A stretch of 64,000 nucleotides of DNA from GAS368 sp965227745. GTDB lineage: Bacteria; Verrucomicrobiota; Verrucomicrobiia; Opitutales; Opitutaceae. The translations under genes were made by a program, and so were the position numbers. Below, piece after piece: positions 53,481 through 61,732 of this stretch. The stretch lies in the NCBI GenBank assembly GCA_965227745.1, contig OZ245769.1, positions 4,650,001 through 4,714,000 of the forward strand, written 5' to 3'. Positions within the stretch are counted from its first letter, which is position 1. Each line of letters opens with the position of its first letter. The notes under the pieces were generated by a model that saw only the letters and a program-made list of their open reading frames with translations, had not been told where the DNA came from and searched no databases.

Positions 53481-54328
53481 GGGGTAGTGGGCAGGACGCA
53501 TGACGCGGGGGTTGGGTGCGCCCGGGGCGGAGGGTGAACCGAAGCAGAGCAAACCCCGCCCGCCCCGGTACTCGCAAGCGGTTTTATTTCTCAGTCACGC
53601 CGATTCCCTCTGTGTCTCCGTGTCTCTGTGGTTCAGTCCCTGGTTTTTGACAGACCTGATTCACCACAGAGACACAGAGACACAGAGCGCCCAAGCCGAT
53701 CTCTTCCCGCCCCCATATCTTCCTGTTCAACCCCCTTCACTGCTCGTTCCGCCTTCCCCTCTCCGGATCCCCGCCGGCTCTCCGTGCTCCTCTGTGCATC
53801 CTCTGTGTTCTCTGTGACAAAATCCGAACCCCTAAAAATCCGCGCCCCGGGCCACCCCAAAATTACCTCCCGCCTTCGCGTCTCTTCGCGTTCTTCGCGG
53901 TTAAAAATTCAGGTCATCCCGTTCCCTCCGTGTCTCTGTGCCTCTGTGGTTCAACTCTTGGTTTAAAGATCCAAACCCAACCATAAAGACACAGAGACAC
54001 AGAGCTCCCACGCCGATCTCTTTCCGTCCTCCCCGACCTTCCTGTTCAAGCCCCCTTCACAGTTCGTTCCGCCTGCCCCTCTTCGAATCCCCACACCCAC
54101 TCCGCCCCCTCTCCGTGCTCCTCTGTGCCTCCTCCGTGTTCTCTGTGACCAAATTCCGAAACCCTAAATGCCCGTCTTCTACACCCACTCGAAAATCATT
54201 TCCCGCCTTCGCGTCTCTTCGCGTTCTTCGCGGTTAAAAATTCAGGTCATCCATTGTTTCTCGCCTCGTAATAAGCGCGCCGCACAGTCCTGAATCTTCC
54301 CCCTTCGTACCCTACTATCTTCTCCCCC
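53481..54328. repeat. Tandemly duplicated repeat array (two units of about 330 bp)
   Basis: Two similar units occupy about 53600-53920 and 53925-54252. Each has inverted CTCTGTG..TGTGGTTC / CCACAGAGACACAGAG arms (53608-53634 with 53662-53687; about 53925-53952 with 53980-54004), a middle with CTCCGTGCTCCTCTGTGC, and an end that is identical over 49 bases (53871-53919 and 54204-54252, starting CGCCTTCGCGTCTCTTCGCG). No gene is supported. The flanking 53481-53600 and 54253-54328 should hold promoters for the divergent VCBS and DUF1080 genes. Confidence 0.8.
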
Positions 54329-55360
54329 ATGAAAACTTCCCGTCTCCTCGCCGCGGCCGCTCGCCTCGCCCTGCTCGGCACCGCCCTCCTTGGCGCGCGT
54401 CTGATCGCCGCGCCCAATGAAGCCTTCCTCGGCCGCTGGGCCCTCACCACGCCCGACAACAAGGCCGGCTGGCTCGAGATCACCAAGGAAAAGGGGTACT
54501 ACGACGGCTCCATCCTCTGGGTCAGCGCGAGCGTGTACCCCCTCTCCAGCGTCTCCATCGACGAAAACCAGCTCATCGTCACGCGCACCAAGGACGTCGA
54601 GCGCAAGGACGCCGCCGGCAAGGTCGTCCGCACGCAGCAGTTTACCGAGGCCATCACGGCCAAGCTCGGCGATGGCGGCGACACCCTCAAGCTCTCGCGC
54701 CTCCTCCCCAAGACCAACGGCACGGGCTACGAGACCTCGGAATTCACCGGCAAACGCATCCCGGCCCTCCCGCCGCGCCCCGACTTGAAGAAGGTGAAAT
54801 TCGGCGCACCCATCGCCCTTTTCGCCAACGACCTCACCGGCTGGAAGGCGATGGAGCCCAATGCGCTCAACGCCTGGAAAATGGAAAACGGCGTCCTCAG
54901 CAATCTGCCCCCGCCGCACAAGGCCGGCACCCCCGCCACCCGCACCGCCAATATCCGCACCGAGCGCGAGTTTGAAGACTTCAACCTCACCGTCGAAGTC
55001 AAGGTCCCCTCCGGCAACAACAGCGGCATCTACCTCCGCGGCATCTACGAGATCCAAGTCTTCGACTCCTACGGCAAGCCCCTCGACTCGCACAACATGG
55101 GCGCCCTCTACAGCCGCATCACGCCGAGCGTCGCCGCCGAAAAGCCCGCCGGCGAATGGCAGACCCTCGACATCACCCTCGTCGACCGCCACGTCACCGT
55201 CATCCTCAACGGCAAGACCATCATCGACAACCAACCCGCCGCCGGCATCACCGGCGGCGCGATGTGGTCCGACCAATTCCGCCCCGGCCCCATCTACCTC
55301 CAAGGCGACCACGGCGAAGTCTCCTACCGCAACCTCGTCCTGAAGCCAGTGGTGAAGTGA
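54329..55360 (+). CDS. Secreted DUF1080 (3-keto-disaccharide hydrolase domain) protein
   Basis: A 343-residue exported protein with a signal peptide (LLAAAARLALLGTALLGARLIAA). An N-terminal beta-domain (about 30-145) is followed by the DUF1080 jelly-roll (about 155-343), seen in segments FANDLTGWKAM, EFEDFNLTVEVKVPSGNNSG, IYLRGIYEIQVFDSYG, GALYSRITP, GEWQTLDITLVDR and PIYLQGDHGEVSYRN. In Bacteroides and Verrucomicrobia some members hydrolyse 3-keto-disaccharides. Nearby Gfo/Idh/MocA proteins could supply a 3-keto sugar, which supports but does not prove that role. A terminator follows. Confidence 0.9.
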   Translation: MKTSRLLAAAARLALLGTALLGARLIAAPNEAFLGRWALTTPDNKAGWLEITKEKGYYDGSILWVSASVYPLSSVSIDENQLIVTRTKDVERKDAAGKVVRTQQFTEAITAKLGDGGDTLKLSRLLPKTNGTGYETSEFTGKRIPALPPRPDLKKVKFGAPIALFANDLTGWKAMEPNALNAWKMENGVLSNLPPPHKAGTPATRTANIRTEREFEDFNLTVEVKVPSGNNSGIYLRGIYEIQVFDSYGKPLDSHNMGALYSRITPSVAAEKPAGEWQTLDITLVDRHVTVILNGKTIIDNQPAAGITGGAMWSDQFRPGPIYLQGDHGEVSYRNLVLKPVVK

Positions 55361-55939
55361 GCCACGCTTAAGGGAGCGGCGGTTTTCAACCGCCGCACGC
55401 CCAAGTAGAAATAAGTTAGTTATACAGTCAGAGGCGGACTCAAGTCCGCCTCTTTTTGCGTAGCGACGAGACCAGCGAGCCAAGGACACGCCCGACAAAA
55501 GACAGGTTTGAACAAAAGAAAACGAAGGAAACGAAGAGTCCTGAGTAATCGTAGACTGAAGGTGGAAGCTTAGCTCCTGAAGATCGGAATTTTTACAGGA
55601 GCAAACGGAAGTAACAGAGGCTACACTAGGACGACGCGCCTTCGAACACTTAGGACTCTTCGTTACCTTCGTTTTCTTTTGTTCAAAATCCGGAGCCTTC
55701 TGTCCTTTGTGATCGCCATGCCCTCGCGCTGACTGCGGGTCTTCCTAACCTTCGCTCCGACCTTAGCGCCTTCGCGTCTTCGCGCTTAATCTCACCACTC
55801 ACGAATTCAGAACCCACGTCAGCGGATCAAGGTCTCCTGCTTAACGCTACGCCCCTCACGCCTTGTCTTTAGCCGCCGCCCCGTCTGAGCTTCCGCTTCC
55901 CCTCGGCCTCCCCCTCCGTTTCCCCCGTTCTTCTTCCCC
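55361..55939. repeat. Intergenic region with terminator and inverted GAACA/AACGAAGG arms
   Basis: After the terminator at 55430 come arms of the TTTGAACAAAAGAAAACGAAGG family at about 55508-55545 and their reverse complement at about 55650-55690, enclosing about 110 bp. A CTCCGACCTTAGCGCCTTCG copy of the CGTCTTCGCG family lies at about 55755-55793. A hairpin GCGGCGGTTTTCAACCGCCGC lies at about 55376-55396. No gene is supported. Confidence 0.65.
55430..55458 (+). terminator. Rho-independent terminator after the DUF1080 gene
   Basis: AGAGGCGGACT pairs with AGTCCGCCTCT with a two- or three-base loop, followed by TTTTT. It is about 70 bases downstream of the stop at 55360. Confidence 0.85.
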
Positions 55940-57103
55940 ATGAAAACGTCCACGCCCTCCACTCCCTCTCGCTCCTCCGTCTCCCGCCGCCTCTTCCTCG
56001 GTCAGCTCTCCCTCGGCGCCGCCGCACTCGGCGTCGCCCCCTACATCCGCGCCCAAGGCGGCGCGAAGCCTCGCAAGCTCGGCATCGCCCTCGTCGGCCT
56101 CGGCGCGTACAGCAAGGGCCAGCTCGGCCCCGCGTTGAAAGTCACCGAGCAGTGCCAGCTCGCCGGCGTGGTCACGGGCTCGCCCGAAAAAGGCCAGCAG
56201 TGGGCCAAGGAATACGGTTTTTCCGAGAAGGCGATCTACAGCTACGACACCATGGCGCGGATGGCCGACAACAAGGACATCGATATCGTCTACGTCGTCA
56301 CGCCCAACGGCCTGCACCTGCGCGACGTCATCGCCGCCGCCAAGGCCGGCAAGCACGTGATCTGCGAAAAGCCCCTCGGCAACACCGTCGCCGAGTGCGA
56401 TGCGATGCTCTCCGCCTGCCGCGCGGCCAAGGTGAAATTCTCCGTCGGCTACCGCCTGCACTTCGATCCCTATCACCGCGAGATGATGCGCCGCGCCAAG
56501 GATCCCGCCTTCGGCCCCTTCCTCAAAATGTCCGGCGACCGCGGCTTCGCGCTCAAAGCCGGCGCCTGGCGCGCCGATAAAAAACTCGCCGGCGGCGGCC
56601 CCATGATGGACCTCGGCGTCTACCTCATCCAAGGCGCGTGCATGGCCTACGGCGGCCCAACCCTCGGCGGCGGCGCGCTCGATTTCGCCCCGGTCTCCGT
56701 GACCGGCAAGGAACTCCCCAAGACCAAACCCGAGCAATTCGGCGAGGGCGTCGAGGAGACCATCGAGTGGACGATGGACTTCAAAAACGGTGCGCACGCC
56801 GATTTCCGCACCAGCTACATCGGTGGCAAAGACACCTTCCGCGCCGAGGGCCCCAAGGGCTGGTGGGAGTTCAAGCAAAAGGCCTTCACCTACCGCGGCA
56901 CCGTGGTCGACACCAGCACCGGCCCGGTCGTCTACGAGCCCTTCGTCAACCAGCAGGCGCTCCAGATGGACAACTTCGCCGAATGCGTCCGCGAAGGCCG
57001 CGAGTCCCGCGTCCCCGGCGAGATGGGCCGCCGCGACCTCTGCATCGTCGAAGCAATCTTCGCCGCCGCCAAGACCGGCCAGCGCGTGAATGTGAAAGTG
57101 TGA
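55940..57103 (+). CDS. Tat-exported Gfo/Idh/MocA family oxidoreductase (first of two)
   Basis: A 387-residue oxidoreductase with a twin-arginine signal: SRRLFLGQLS places the two Arg at residues 16-17, then a hydrophobic stretch ends in APYIRAQ. The Rossmann domain starts at about residue 47 (LGIALVGLGAYSKG). EKP at 143-145 (ICEKPLGNTV) is the conserved catalytic/cofactor Lys motif of the family, followed by GYRLHFDPYHREMM and DLGVYLIQGACMA with the dimer-interface/substrate region. The resemblance is to glucose-fructose oxidoreductase-type enzymes that carry NADP through the Tat pathway as bound cofactor. Together with DUF1080 upstream and a paralogue downstream it suggests periplasmic handling of sugars or keto-sugars. 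Confidence 0.92.
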   Translation: MKTSTPSTPSRSSVSRRLFLGQLSLGAAALGVAPYIRAQGGAKPRKLGIALVGLGAYSKGQLGPALKVTEQCQLAGVVTGSPEKGQQWAKEYGFSEKAIYSYDTMARMADNKDIDIVYVVTPNGLHLRDVIAAAKAGKHVICEKPLGNTVAECDAMLSACRAAKVKFSVGYRLHFDPYHREMMRRAKDPAFGPFLKMSGDRGFALKAGAWRADKKLAGGGPMMDLGVYLIQGACMAYGGPTLGGGALDFAPVSVTGKELPKTKPEQFGEGVEETIEWTMDFKNGAHADFRTSYIGGKDTFRAEGPKGWWEFKQKAFTYRGTVVDTSTGPVVYEPFVNQQALQMDNFAECVREGRESRVPGEMGRRDLCIVEAIFAAAKTGQRVNVKV

Positions 57104-57130
57104 GGCTGAGGGCGTCGATCGCGAGGATCG

Positions 57131-57230
57131 AGGTGGACGGCGACCTCCGGGCGCCGTCGGAGGGCGGGCATGAAAATCACAGCGGCAGGCGAACCTCCTG
57201 AAGACGGCGCTCGGAGATCGCCGTCCACCA
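57131..57230. repeat. Inverted-repeat element, GTGGACGGCGACCTCCG family
   Basis: AGGTGGACGGCGACCTCCGG (57131-57150 and onward) is mirrored by CTCGGAGATCGCCGTCCACC ending near 57229. It separates the two Gfo/Idh/MocA genes. Another copy lies at 45840-45953. Confidence 0.75.
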
Positions 57231-57355
57231 ACGGAAGCCCCCGCGCTTATAGCGGAGACTAAGTTTTATCAGGATTGAATCCCTCGCGACCACTCCCTCA
57301 CGCTCGCGCTCACCCCAACCCCGCTCGCCCGCTCGCCCCCGTTGCCCCTCACCCC

Positions 57356-58549
57356 ATGAAAACCCCCCGTCGCCCCGCGCGCGCCGCCTCCGCCTTGTCG
57401 TCCTCCTCCTCCGCGTCGCCGGCTTCCGCGTCCACCCCTTCACTCGCGTCAACCTCGTCTCCCGCGCTCACCCGCCGCGACTTCCTCACTCGCGTCTCCG
57501 TCGGCACCGCCGCCGTGATCGCCGCGCCTTACATCCACGCGCAGCTCCTGCCGCCCAAGCTCGGCATCGCGATCCTCGGGCTCGGTGGCTATGCCTCGGG
57601 CCAACTCGCCCCCGCGCTGAAGCTCACGCAGAATGTCCAGATCACGGGCGTCGTCACCGGCACGCCGGAAAAAGGCCGCAACTGGTCGCAGACCTTCGGC
57701 TTCCCGGAAAAAGCGATCTATTCCTACGATACCATCGCGCGTCTCGCCGACAATCCCACCATCGACGTCGTCTACGTCGTCACGCCCAACGCCCTCCACC
57801 GCCAGCACGTCATCGCCGCCGCCCAGGCCGGCAAACACGTCATCACCGAAAAGCCGATGGGCCTCTCCGTCGCCGAGTGCGACGATATGATCGCCGCCTG
57901 CCGCGCCGCCAAAGTAAAACTCTCCGTCGGCTACCGCCTCCACTTCGACCCGTATTTCGCCGAGGTGCAGAAGCAGATGAAAGACATCGGCCCCTTCACC
58001 AAAATGAGCGGCGGCTTCGGCTTCACGATGAACCAGCCGCAGTGGCGCGCGGAAAAGAAAATGGCCGGCGGCGGCCCGCTCATGGACCTCGGCATCTACT
58101 CCCTCCAAGCCGCCTGCCTCATGATGGGCGAGCAAGCCCCCATCGCCATCGCCGCGAAAGAACAGCCCAAGAAGCGCCCCGAGTTTTTCCGCGACGTCGA
58201 GGAAACCATCGAGTGGGCCATGCAGTGGGCCAACGGCACGCGCGCCGATTTCATCACCAGTTATAACGGCGGCATCAACCGCTTCCGCGCCGAATCCGAC
58301 AAAGGCTGGGCGCAGGTCGAGCCCGCCTTTTCGTACAGCGGCCTCAAGGGCGAAACCAGCCTCGGCAAGCTCAGCTTCGAGCCCCCCGTCAGCCAGCAAG
58401 CCCGCCAGCTCGACCACATCACCGCCCGCCTCCGCGACGGCCTCGACTCCGACATCCCCGGCGAAATGGGCCGCCGCGATCTCACCATGATCGAAGCCAT
58501 CTACAAATCCGCCGCCGAAGGCGGGAAGTCTATCGAGGTAAAAGTTTGA
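57356..58549 (+). CDS. Tat-exported Gfo/Idh/MocA family oxidoreductase (second of two)
   Basis: A 397-residue paralogue of the preceding protein, with roughly the same plan. The long Ser/Ala-rich leader ends in the Tat motif TRRDFLTRVS (Arg 40-41) and APYIHAQ. The Rossmann fold begins LGIAILGLGGYASG, EKP lies in VITEKPMGLSV, and GYRLHFDPYF and DLGIYSLQAACLMMG follow as in the first copy. The two align along their length without gaps in the key motifs, indicating a tandem duplication before divergence. The ATG at 57356 is chosen; the open frame extends 27 codons upstream without coding character. Function as for the first copy: NAD(P)-bound sugar oxidoreduction outside the cytoplasm. Confidence 0.92.
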   Translation: MKTPRRPARAASALSSSSSASPASASTPSLASTSSPALTRRDFLTRVSVGTAAVIAAPYIHAQLLPPKLGIAILGLGGYASGQLAPALKLTQNVQITGVVTGTPEKGRNWSQTFGFPEKAIYSYDTIARLADNPTIDVVYVVTPNALHRQHVIAAAQAGKHVITEKPMGLSVAECDDMIAACRAAKVKLSVGYRLHFDPYFAEVQKQMKDIGPFTKMSGGFGFTMNQPQWRAEKKMAGGGPLMDLGIYSLQAACLMMGEQAPIAIAAKEQPKKRPEFFRDVEETIEWAMQWANGTRADFITSYNGGINRFRAESDKGWAQVEPAFSYSGLKGETSLGKLSFEPPVSQQARQLDHITARLRDGLDSDIPGEMGRRDLTMIEAIYKSAAEGGKSIEVKV

Positions 58550-59159
58550 GCATCAATTGTAGCCTTCTCAATTTTCAAACCGGTCACAGAGGGCTCGGAG
58601 AAGACGGAAGAGGTCACAGAGAATAATCCCGGCGACGAATTGGACTAAGCCGCCCGAAAGCCAGCGTAGGGGCGTCCCTTGCGGACGCCCGCAGATGGCC
58701 GGACCAACGTCTGTCCGCGTACGGCATGCGTCGGCGAGCTTTTGTAGCCGCTCGCTGGTCCTGACTCGTCGGGATTATCACGTCCGCTGCATGACGGCAC
58801 GGCAGCGAGCGCCCGCCATCTCCAACCATTTCTTAACTGGTATTGCACCGTCTCTCAACAAGTAGCCATGCGCGCTGGTATATTTCTCATCACATTGGCT
58901 AACAGTGCCCAACGCACGCTCCTCCCCCAAATTCCCCTGCCTTCCTCTGTGCCCTCGCTTCCGCCCACCATTCACGTACTCTCCATCCGAATACACCTAG
59001 CCTAGGGTTGTTTACTCGGTTCTTGAATAAATCGCACATTTTGGGAATATCGATCCGCGTTCTTACTCCTACGCACGATCCCCGGTGCGATGGCATCACG
59101 TCAGAGTCCGGAGGTCGCCAACCCTAAACAATCCAGAGTTAGCAATAGGATATTATCCC
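58550..59159. other. Intergenic region upstream of the bufferin-like locus (610 bp)
   Basis: No gene is supported. It holds a CACAGAGGGCTCGGAG-type degenerate copy at about 58584-58618 and a hairpin GGGCGTCC/GGACGCCC at 58670-58690. The last 170 bases (58990-59159) have lower GC and probably carry the promoter of the precursor gene; TTGTTTACTC and TTGAATAAATCGCAC are AT-rich there, but I cannot assign -35/-10 boxes or a metal-regulator site with confidence. Confidence 0.45.
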
Positions 59160-59435
59160 ATGACTAAGACCACTCGTCTCCTCATCACCTCCGCCGCGAT
59201 CGCCGGTCTCTACGCCGGTTCGCTCGCTTCCAAGTCTTTCGCCGCCGACGACAAGGCCGGCAAGGAAGAGAAAGCCAAAGCCGACAAGGGCAAGCACGAC
59301 TGCAAGGGCAAGAATGCCTGCAAGGGCGAGGGCGGCTGCAAGGCCGGCGACAACGGCTGCAAGGGCAAGAACTCCTGCAAGGGCAAGGGTGGCTGCAACA
59401 CCAACGCCAAGAAGGAAGAGCCCAAGAAGAGCTAA
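59160..59435 (+). CDS. bufA: Bufferin-like metallophore precursor peptide (Cys-rich, exported)
   Basis: A 91-residue precursor. A signal peptide (LLITSAAIAGLYAGSLASKSFA) precedes a hydrophilic Lys/Gly-rich core. Six Cys at 48, 54, 60, 67, 73 and 79 form two near-identical triplets: CKGKNACKGEGGC and CKGKNSCKGKGGC, joined by KAGDNG. The N-x-C-K-G-x-G-x-C wording is that of BufA2-type bufferin precursors, in which an MNIO enzyme converts core Cys to thiooxazoles that bind copper. No disulfide or haem motif is evident. The ATG at 59160 is chosen because it opens the signal peptide; an in-frame GTG-type start at 59085 would add 25 residues ahead of it. The MNIO, DUF2063 and DoxX genes follow. Copper binding is inferred by homology. 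Confidence 0.85.
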   Translation: MTKTTRLLITSAAIAGLYAGSLASKSFAADDKAGKEEKAKADKGKHDCKGKNACKGEGGCKAGDNGCKGKNSCKGKGGCNTNAKKEEPKKS

Positions 59436-59449
59436 TCGCTTTTTAAACC

Positions 59450-59485
59450 ACGCGGCCGGCGTCGAACGCTGGCCGCGTTTTTTTT
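59450..59485 (+). terminator. Strong rho-independent terminator after the precursor gene
   Basis: ACGCGGCCGGCG (59450-59461) pairs with CGCTGGCCGCGT (59467-59478; one G-U-type mismatch) around a 5-nt loop, followed by eight T. It lies 14 bases after the stop, ahead of the maturation genes. Confidence 0.9.
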
Positions 59486-59512
59486 GCCCGTAGGTTCAAG
59501 TGTTTCAGTCCT

Positions 59513-59605
59513 TCGCCTTCTCCGGCCCTTTGCGCCTCCGCGTCTTCGCGCTTCAACTCCGTTCAGGTTTTTATCCGTGTTCCTCCGTGTCCATCCGTGG
59601 TTAAA
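59513..59605. repeat. Two repeat copies between the precursor and MNIO genes
   Basis: A CCTTTGCGCCTCCGCGTCTT copy (CGTCTTCGCG family) at about 59528-59552 is followed by TTATCCGTGTTCCTCCGTGT (ACACGGAT family) at about 59572-59605. Confidence 0.65.
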
Positions 59606-59703
59606 AACGCTGCATTCCGTTGATAGGTGAGTGAGCCCCTGTTCGTCCTCACGGCACCTGCCCTTCGCCATTCGTAATTCGTCATTCGTAATTCCCCGTC
59701 CTC

Positions 59704-60585
59704 ATGCCCGCCAATCGTTTCAACGGCTTCACCGACTACGGCATCGGCCTTGGGCTGCGCGTGCCGCACTACCGGCACATCCTGGACAAAAAGCCCACGT
59801 GTGACTGGTTCGAGATCATCTCGGAAAATTTCATGGTCGATGGCGGCCGCCCGCTCCAGGTCCTCGACCGCATCCTCGAGCAATACCGCGTCGTCCAGCA
59901 CGGCGTCTCGATGTACTTCGGCTCGGCCGACAAACCCGACCGCACGCACCTCAAAAAACTCAAGACCCTCGTTAAGCGCACCAAGACCCCGTGGCTCTCC
60001 GATCACCTCTGCTGGGGCAGTGTCGACGGCACCTTTACGCACGATCTGCTCCCGATGCCGTACACGTTTTCCGCCGCGCGCCGCACCGCGGAGAAGATCA
60101 AGATGGTGCGAGACTACCTCGAGATCCCCATCTGCGTGGAAAATGTCAGCAGCTACGCCGAGTTTCACGTCAGCGAGATGACCGAGTGGGAATTCCTCTC
60201 CGAGGTCGTCGAGCAGGCCGACTGCGGCATCCTCCTCGACGTAAATAATATCTACGTCTCCTCGAAGAATCACACCTTCGACCCCTACGACTACGTCAAT
60301 GGCGTGCCCCTCGAGCGCGTCGCGCAAATCCATGTCGCCGGCCACACGAAGTTCGAGAAATACATCCTCGATACCCACGACCACCCCGTGCTCGATCCCG
60401 TGTGGAAACTCTACGCGCACGCCATCCGCGGCGCCGGCGTGACCGCCACGCTCCTCGAGTGGGACGACAAAATCCCCTCCTTCGACGAGGTTCACGCCGA
60501 GGCCCTGAAAGCCAACGAATTCATCGCCGAGGCCCGTACCGTCCAGGCCGCCGCGAAAGCTCCGGCCACCGCCAGCCGCTCCTGA
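59704..60585 (+). CDS. bufB: MNIO (DUF692) family multinuclear iron oxidase, bufferin maturation
   Basis: A 293-residue TIM-barrel protein of the DUF692/MNIO family, with its metal ligands all visible: E37/E41-N42 in FEIISENF, H66 in VVQHGVS, D100-H101 in LSDHLCW, E146-N147 in VENVSSY, D179/N181/N182 in LLDVNNIYV, H210 and H214 in IHVAGH, D223-H225-D226-H227 in LDTHDHP, and E252 in LLEWDD. Such enzymes use multinuclear iron and oxygen to modify Cys of a precursor peptide. The partner DUF2063 protein follows with a one-base TGATG overlap. The ATG at 59704 opens the typical sequence (FNGFTDYGIGLGLR). The locus therefore encodes maturation of the adjacent Cys-rich precursor, by analogy with bufferin and Hvf loci. 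Confidence 0.95.
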   Translation: MPANRFNGFTDYGIGLGLRVPHYRHILDKKPTCDWFEIISENFMVDGGRPLQVLDRILEQYRVVQHGVSMYFGSADKPDRTHLKKLKTLVKRTKTPWLSDHLCWGSVDGTFTHDLLPMPYTFSAARRTAEKIKMVRDYLEIPICVENVSSYAEFHVSEMTEWEFLSEVVEQADCGILLDVNNIYVSSKNHTFDPYDYVNGVPLERVAQIHVAGHTKFEKYILDTHDHPVLDPVWKLYAHAIRGAGVTATLLEWDDKIPSFDEVHAEALKANEFIAEARTVQAAAKAPATASRS

Positions 60586-61517
60586 TGCCACGCCTGGTCC
60601 AGCCCGTCGGCCTCAAGCCCGCGCCGCGCCGCGCGCCGAAAGCGCTCAGCACCGATGCCGATCTCCGCGCCCTCCAGCGCTGGATGACGCATGCGCTCGT
60701 GCAGCCCCTGACCGCCGACGATGACTTGCAACCCGTGTGGCGCGACGGCCGCCCGATGGCCGAGGTCGCCGCCGAGTACATCAAGCCCAACGACCGCCTC
60801 ACCTCCTTCGAGCGCCTCCAGATTTACAGCCGCAGCTACTGGTACCGCCTCATCGACTGCGTGTACGACGATGCCCCCGGCCTGCGCGCCCTGCTCGGCG
60901 AGGAAAAGTTCTCCACCTTCGTGCGCGCGTACCTCGCGAAATATCCGTCGCGCTCGTTCACCCTGCGCAACCTCGGTTCGCGTCTCGCCCAATTCATCCG
61001 CGAGGAGCCGAAGCTCACCGCCCCGCACACCGCGCTGGCGGAAACGGTCGCGCGCTTCGAGTGGGCGCAAACCGTCGCCTTCGACGGCGAAGCGCGCCCG
61101 GTCCTCACGCCCGACGATCTCGCCGACGCCCCGCCCGCCAGGCTCAAGCTCACGCTCCAGCCGTACATCACGCCCCTCGCGGTCAACTGGCCGGTCGACG
61201 ACTACGTGCTCGCCGTCAAAAAACGCGACGCCCTCCGCAGCGAAGCCAGCAATGCCATCGACCGCGCCCCGAGCCGCGCCTCGCGCAAAAAAGTCCCGCT
61301 CCCCCGGCGCGAGCGCTGCTACATCGTGGTCCATCGCTACAACGAGAGCCTCTACTACAAGCGCCTGCCCGCCCCGGCCTTCAAGATCCTCACCGCCCTC
61401 GCCGCCGGCCGCACACTCCCCCAAGCCGTTGCCGCCGCCGGCCCCCGCGTGAAGCCCGAGCAAGTCCGCGAGTGGTTCGCGACCTGGATGGAGCTGCGGT
61501 GGTTTTGTAAACCGTAG
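60585..61517 (+). CDS. bufC: DUF2063 (BufC/HvfC-like) partner of the MNIO enzyme
   Basis: A 310-residue protein whose ATG overlaps the MNIO stop (TGATG), so the two are translationally coupled. Residues about 25-125 match DUF2063, with LQRWMTHALVQPL, RLTSFERLQIYSRSYWYRLIDC, YDDAPGLRALLGEEKF and FTLRNLGSRLAQFI. The C-terminal part (about 230-310) has HRYNESLYYKRLPAPAFKIL and a wing-like helical end ending in ATWMELRWFCKP, consistent with a recognition-element-like domain. DUF2063 proteins partner with MNIO enzymes and are thought to present the precursor. The annotation putative DNA-binding for this family is old and not followed here. A dispersed repeat follows its stop. Confidence 0.93.
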   Translation: MPRLVQPVGLKPAPRRAPKALSTDADLRALQRWMTHALVQPLTADDDLQPVWRDGRPMAEVAAEYIKPNDRLTSFERLQIYSRSYWYRLIDCVYDDAPGLRALLGEEKFSTFVRAYLAKYPSRSFTLRNLGSRLAQFIREEPKLTAPHTALAETVARFEWAQTVAFDGEARPVLTPDDLADAPPARLKLTLQPYITPLAVNWPVDDYVLAVKKRDALRSEASNAIDRAPSRASRKKVPLPRRERCYIVVHRYNESLYYKRLPAPAFKILTALAAGRTLPQAVAAAGPRVKPEQVREWFATWMELRWFCKP

Positions 61518-61549
61518 CGCGCTACAAAACCTCAGAACTCTGATTTTTT

Positions 61550-61650
61550 AAACACGGATGGACACCGATGGGCACCGATAAAAACCAGGACCCGGTGTAG
61601 AAGTTTGGTCGGTGGGTCGTATCCGTGTTCATCGGTGTCATCCGTGGTTC
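61550..61650. repeat. Inverted-repeat element, ACACGGAT family, between bufC and doxX
   Basis: Left arm AAACACGGATGGACACCGAT (61550-61569 and onward) and right arm ATCCGTGTTCATCGGTGTCA (61621-61640 and onward) are imperfect reverse complements with a core of about 50 bases. Confidence 0.75.
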
Positions 61651-61732
61651 ACTTTTCTGAGTTGAGTGGGTCGCGTCGTCTTCGCCCATCTCGCACTGCG
61701 GAATAATTTCCCGGCTCGCCCCTCTCATCCCC

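Noticed and set aside
53608..54252. CRISPR-like array
   Set aside because: The repeated blocks are inverted pairs of unequal spacing, with no uniform repeats and unique spacers, and no cas genes are nearby.
60585..61517. DNA-binding regulator, from the old description of DUF2063
   Set aside because: Coupling to an MNIO gene and the known role of such pairs make a precursor-binding partner far more likely.
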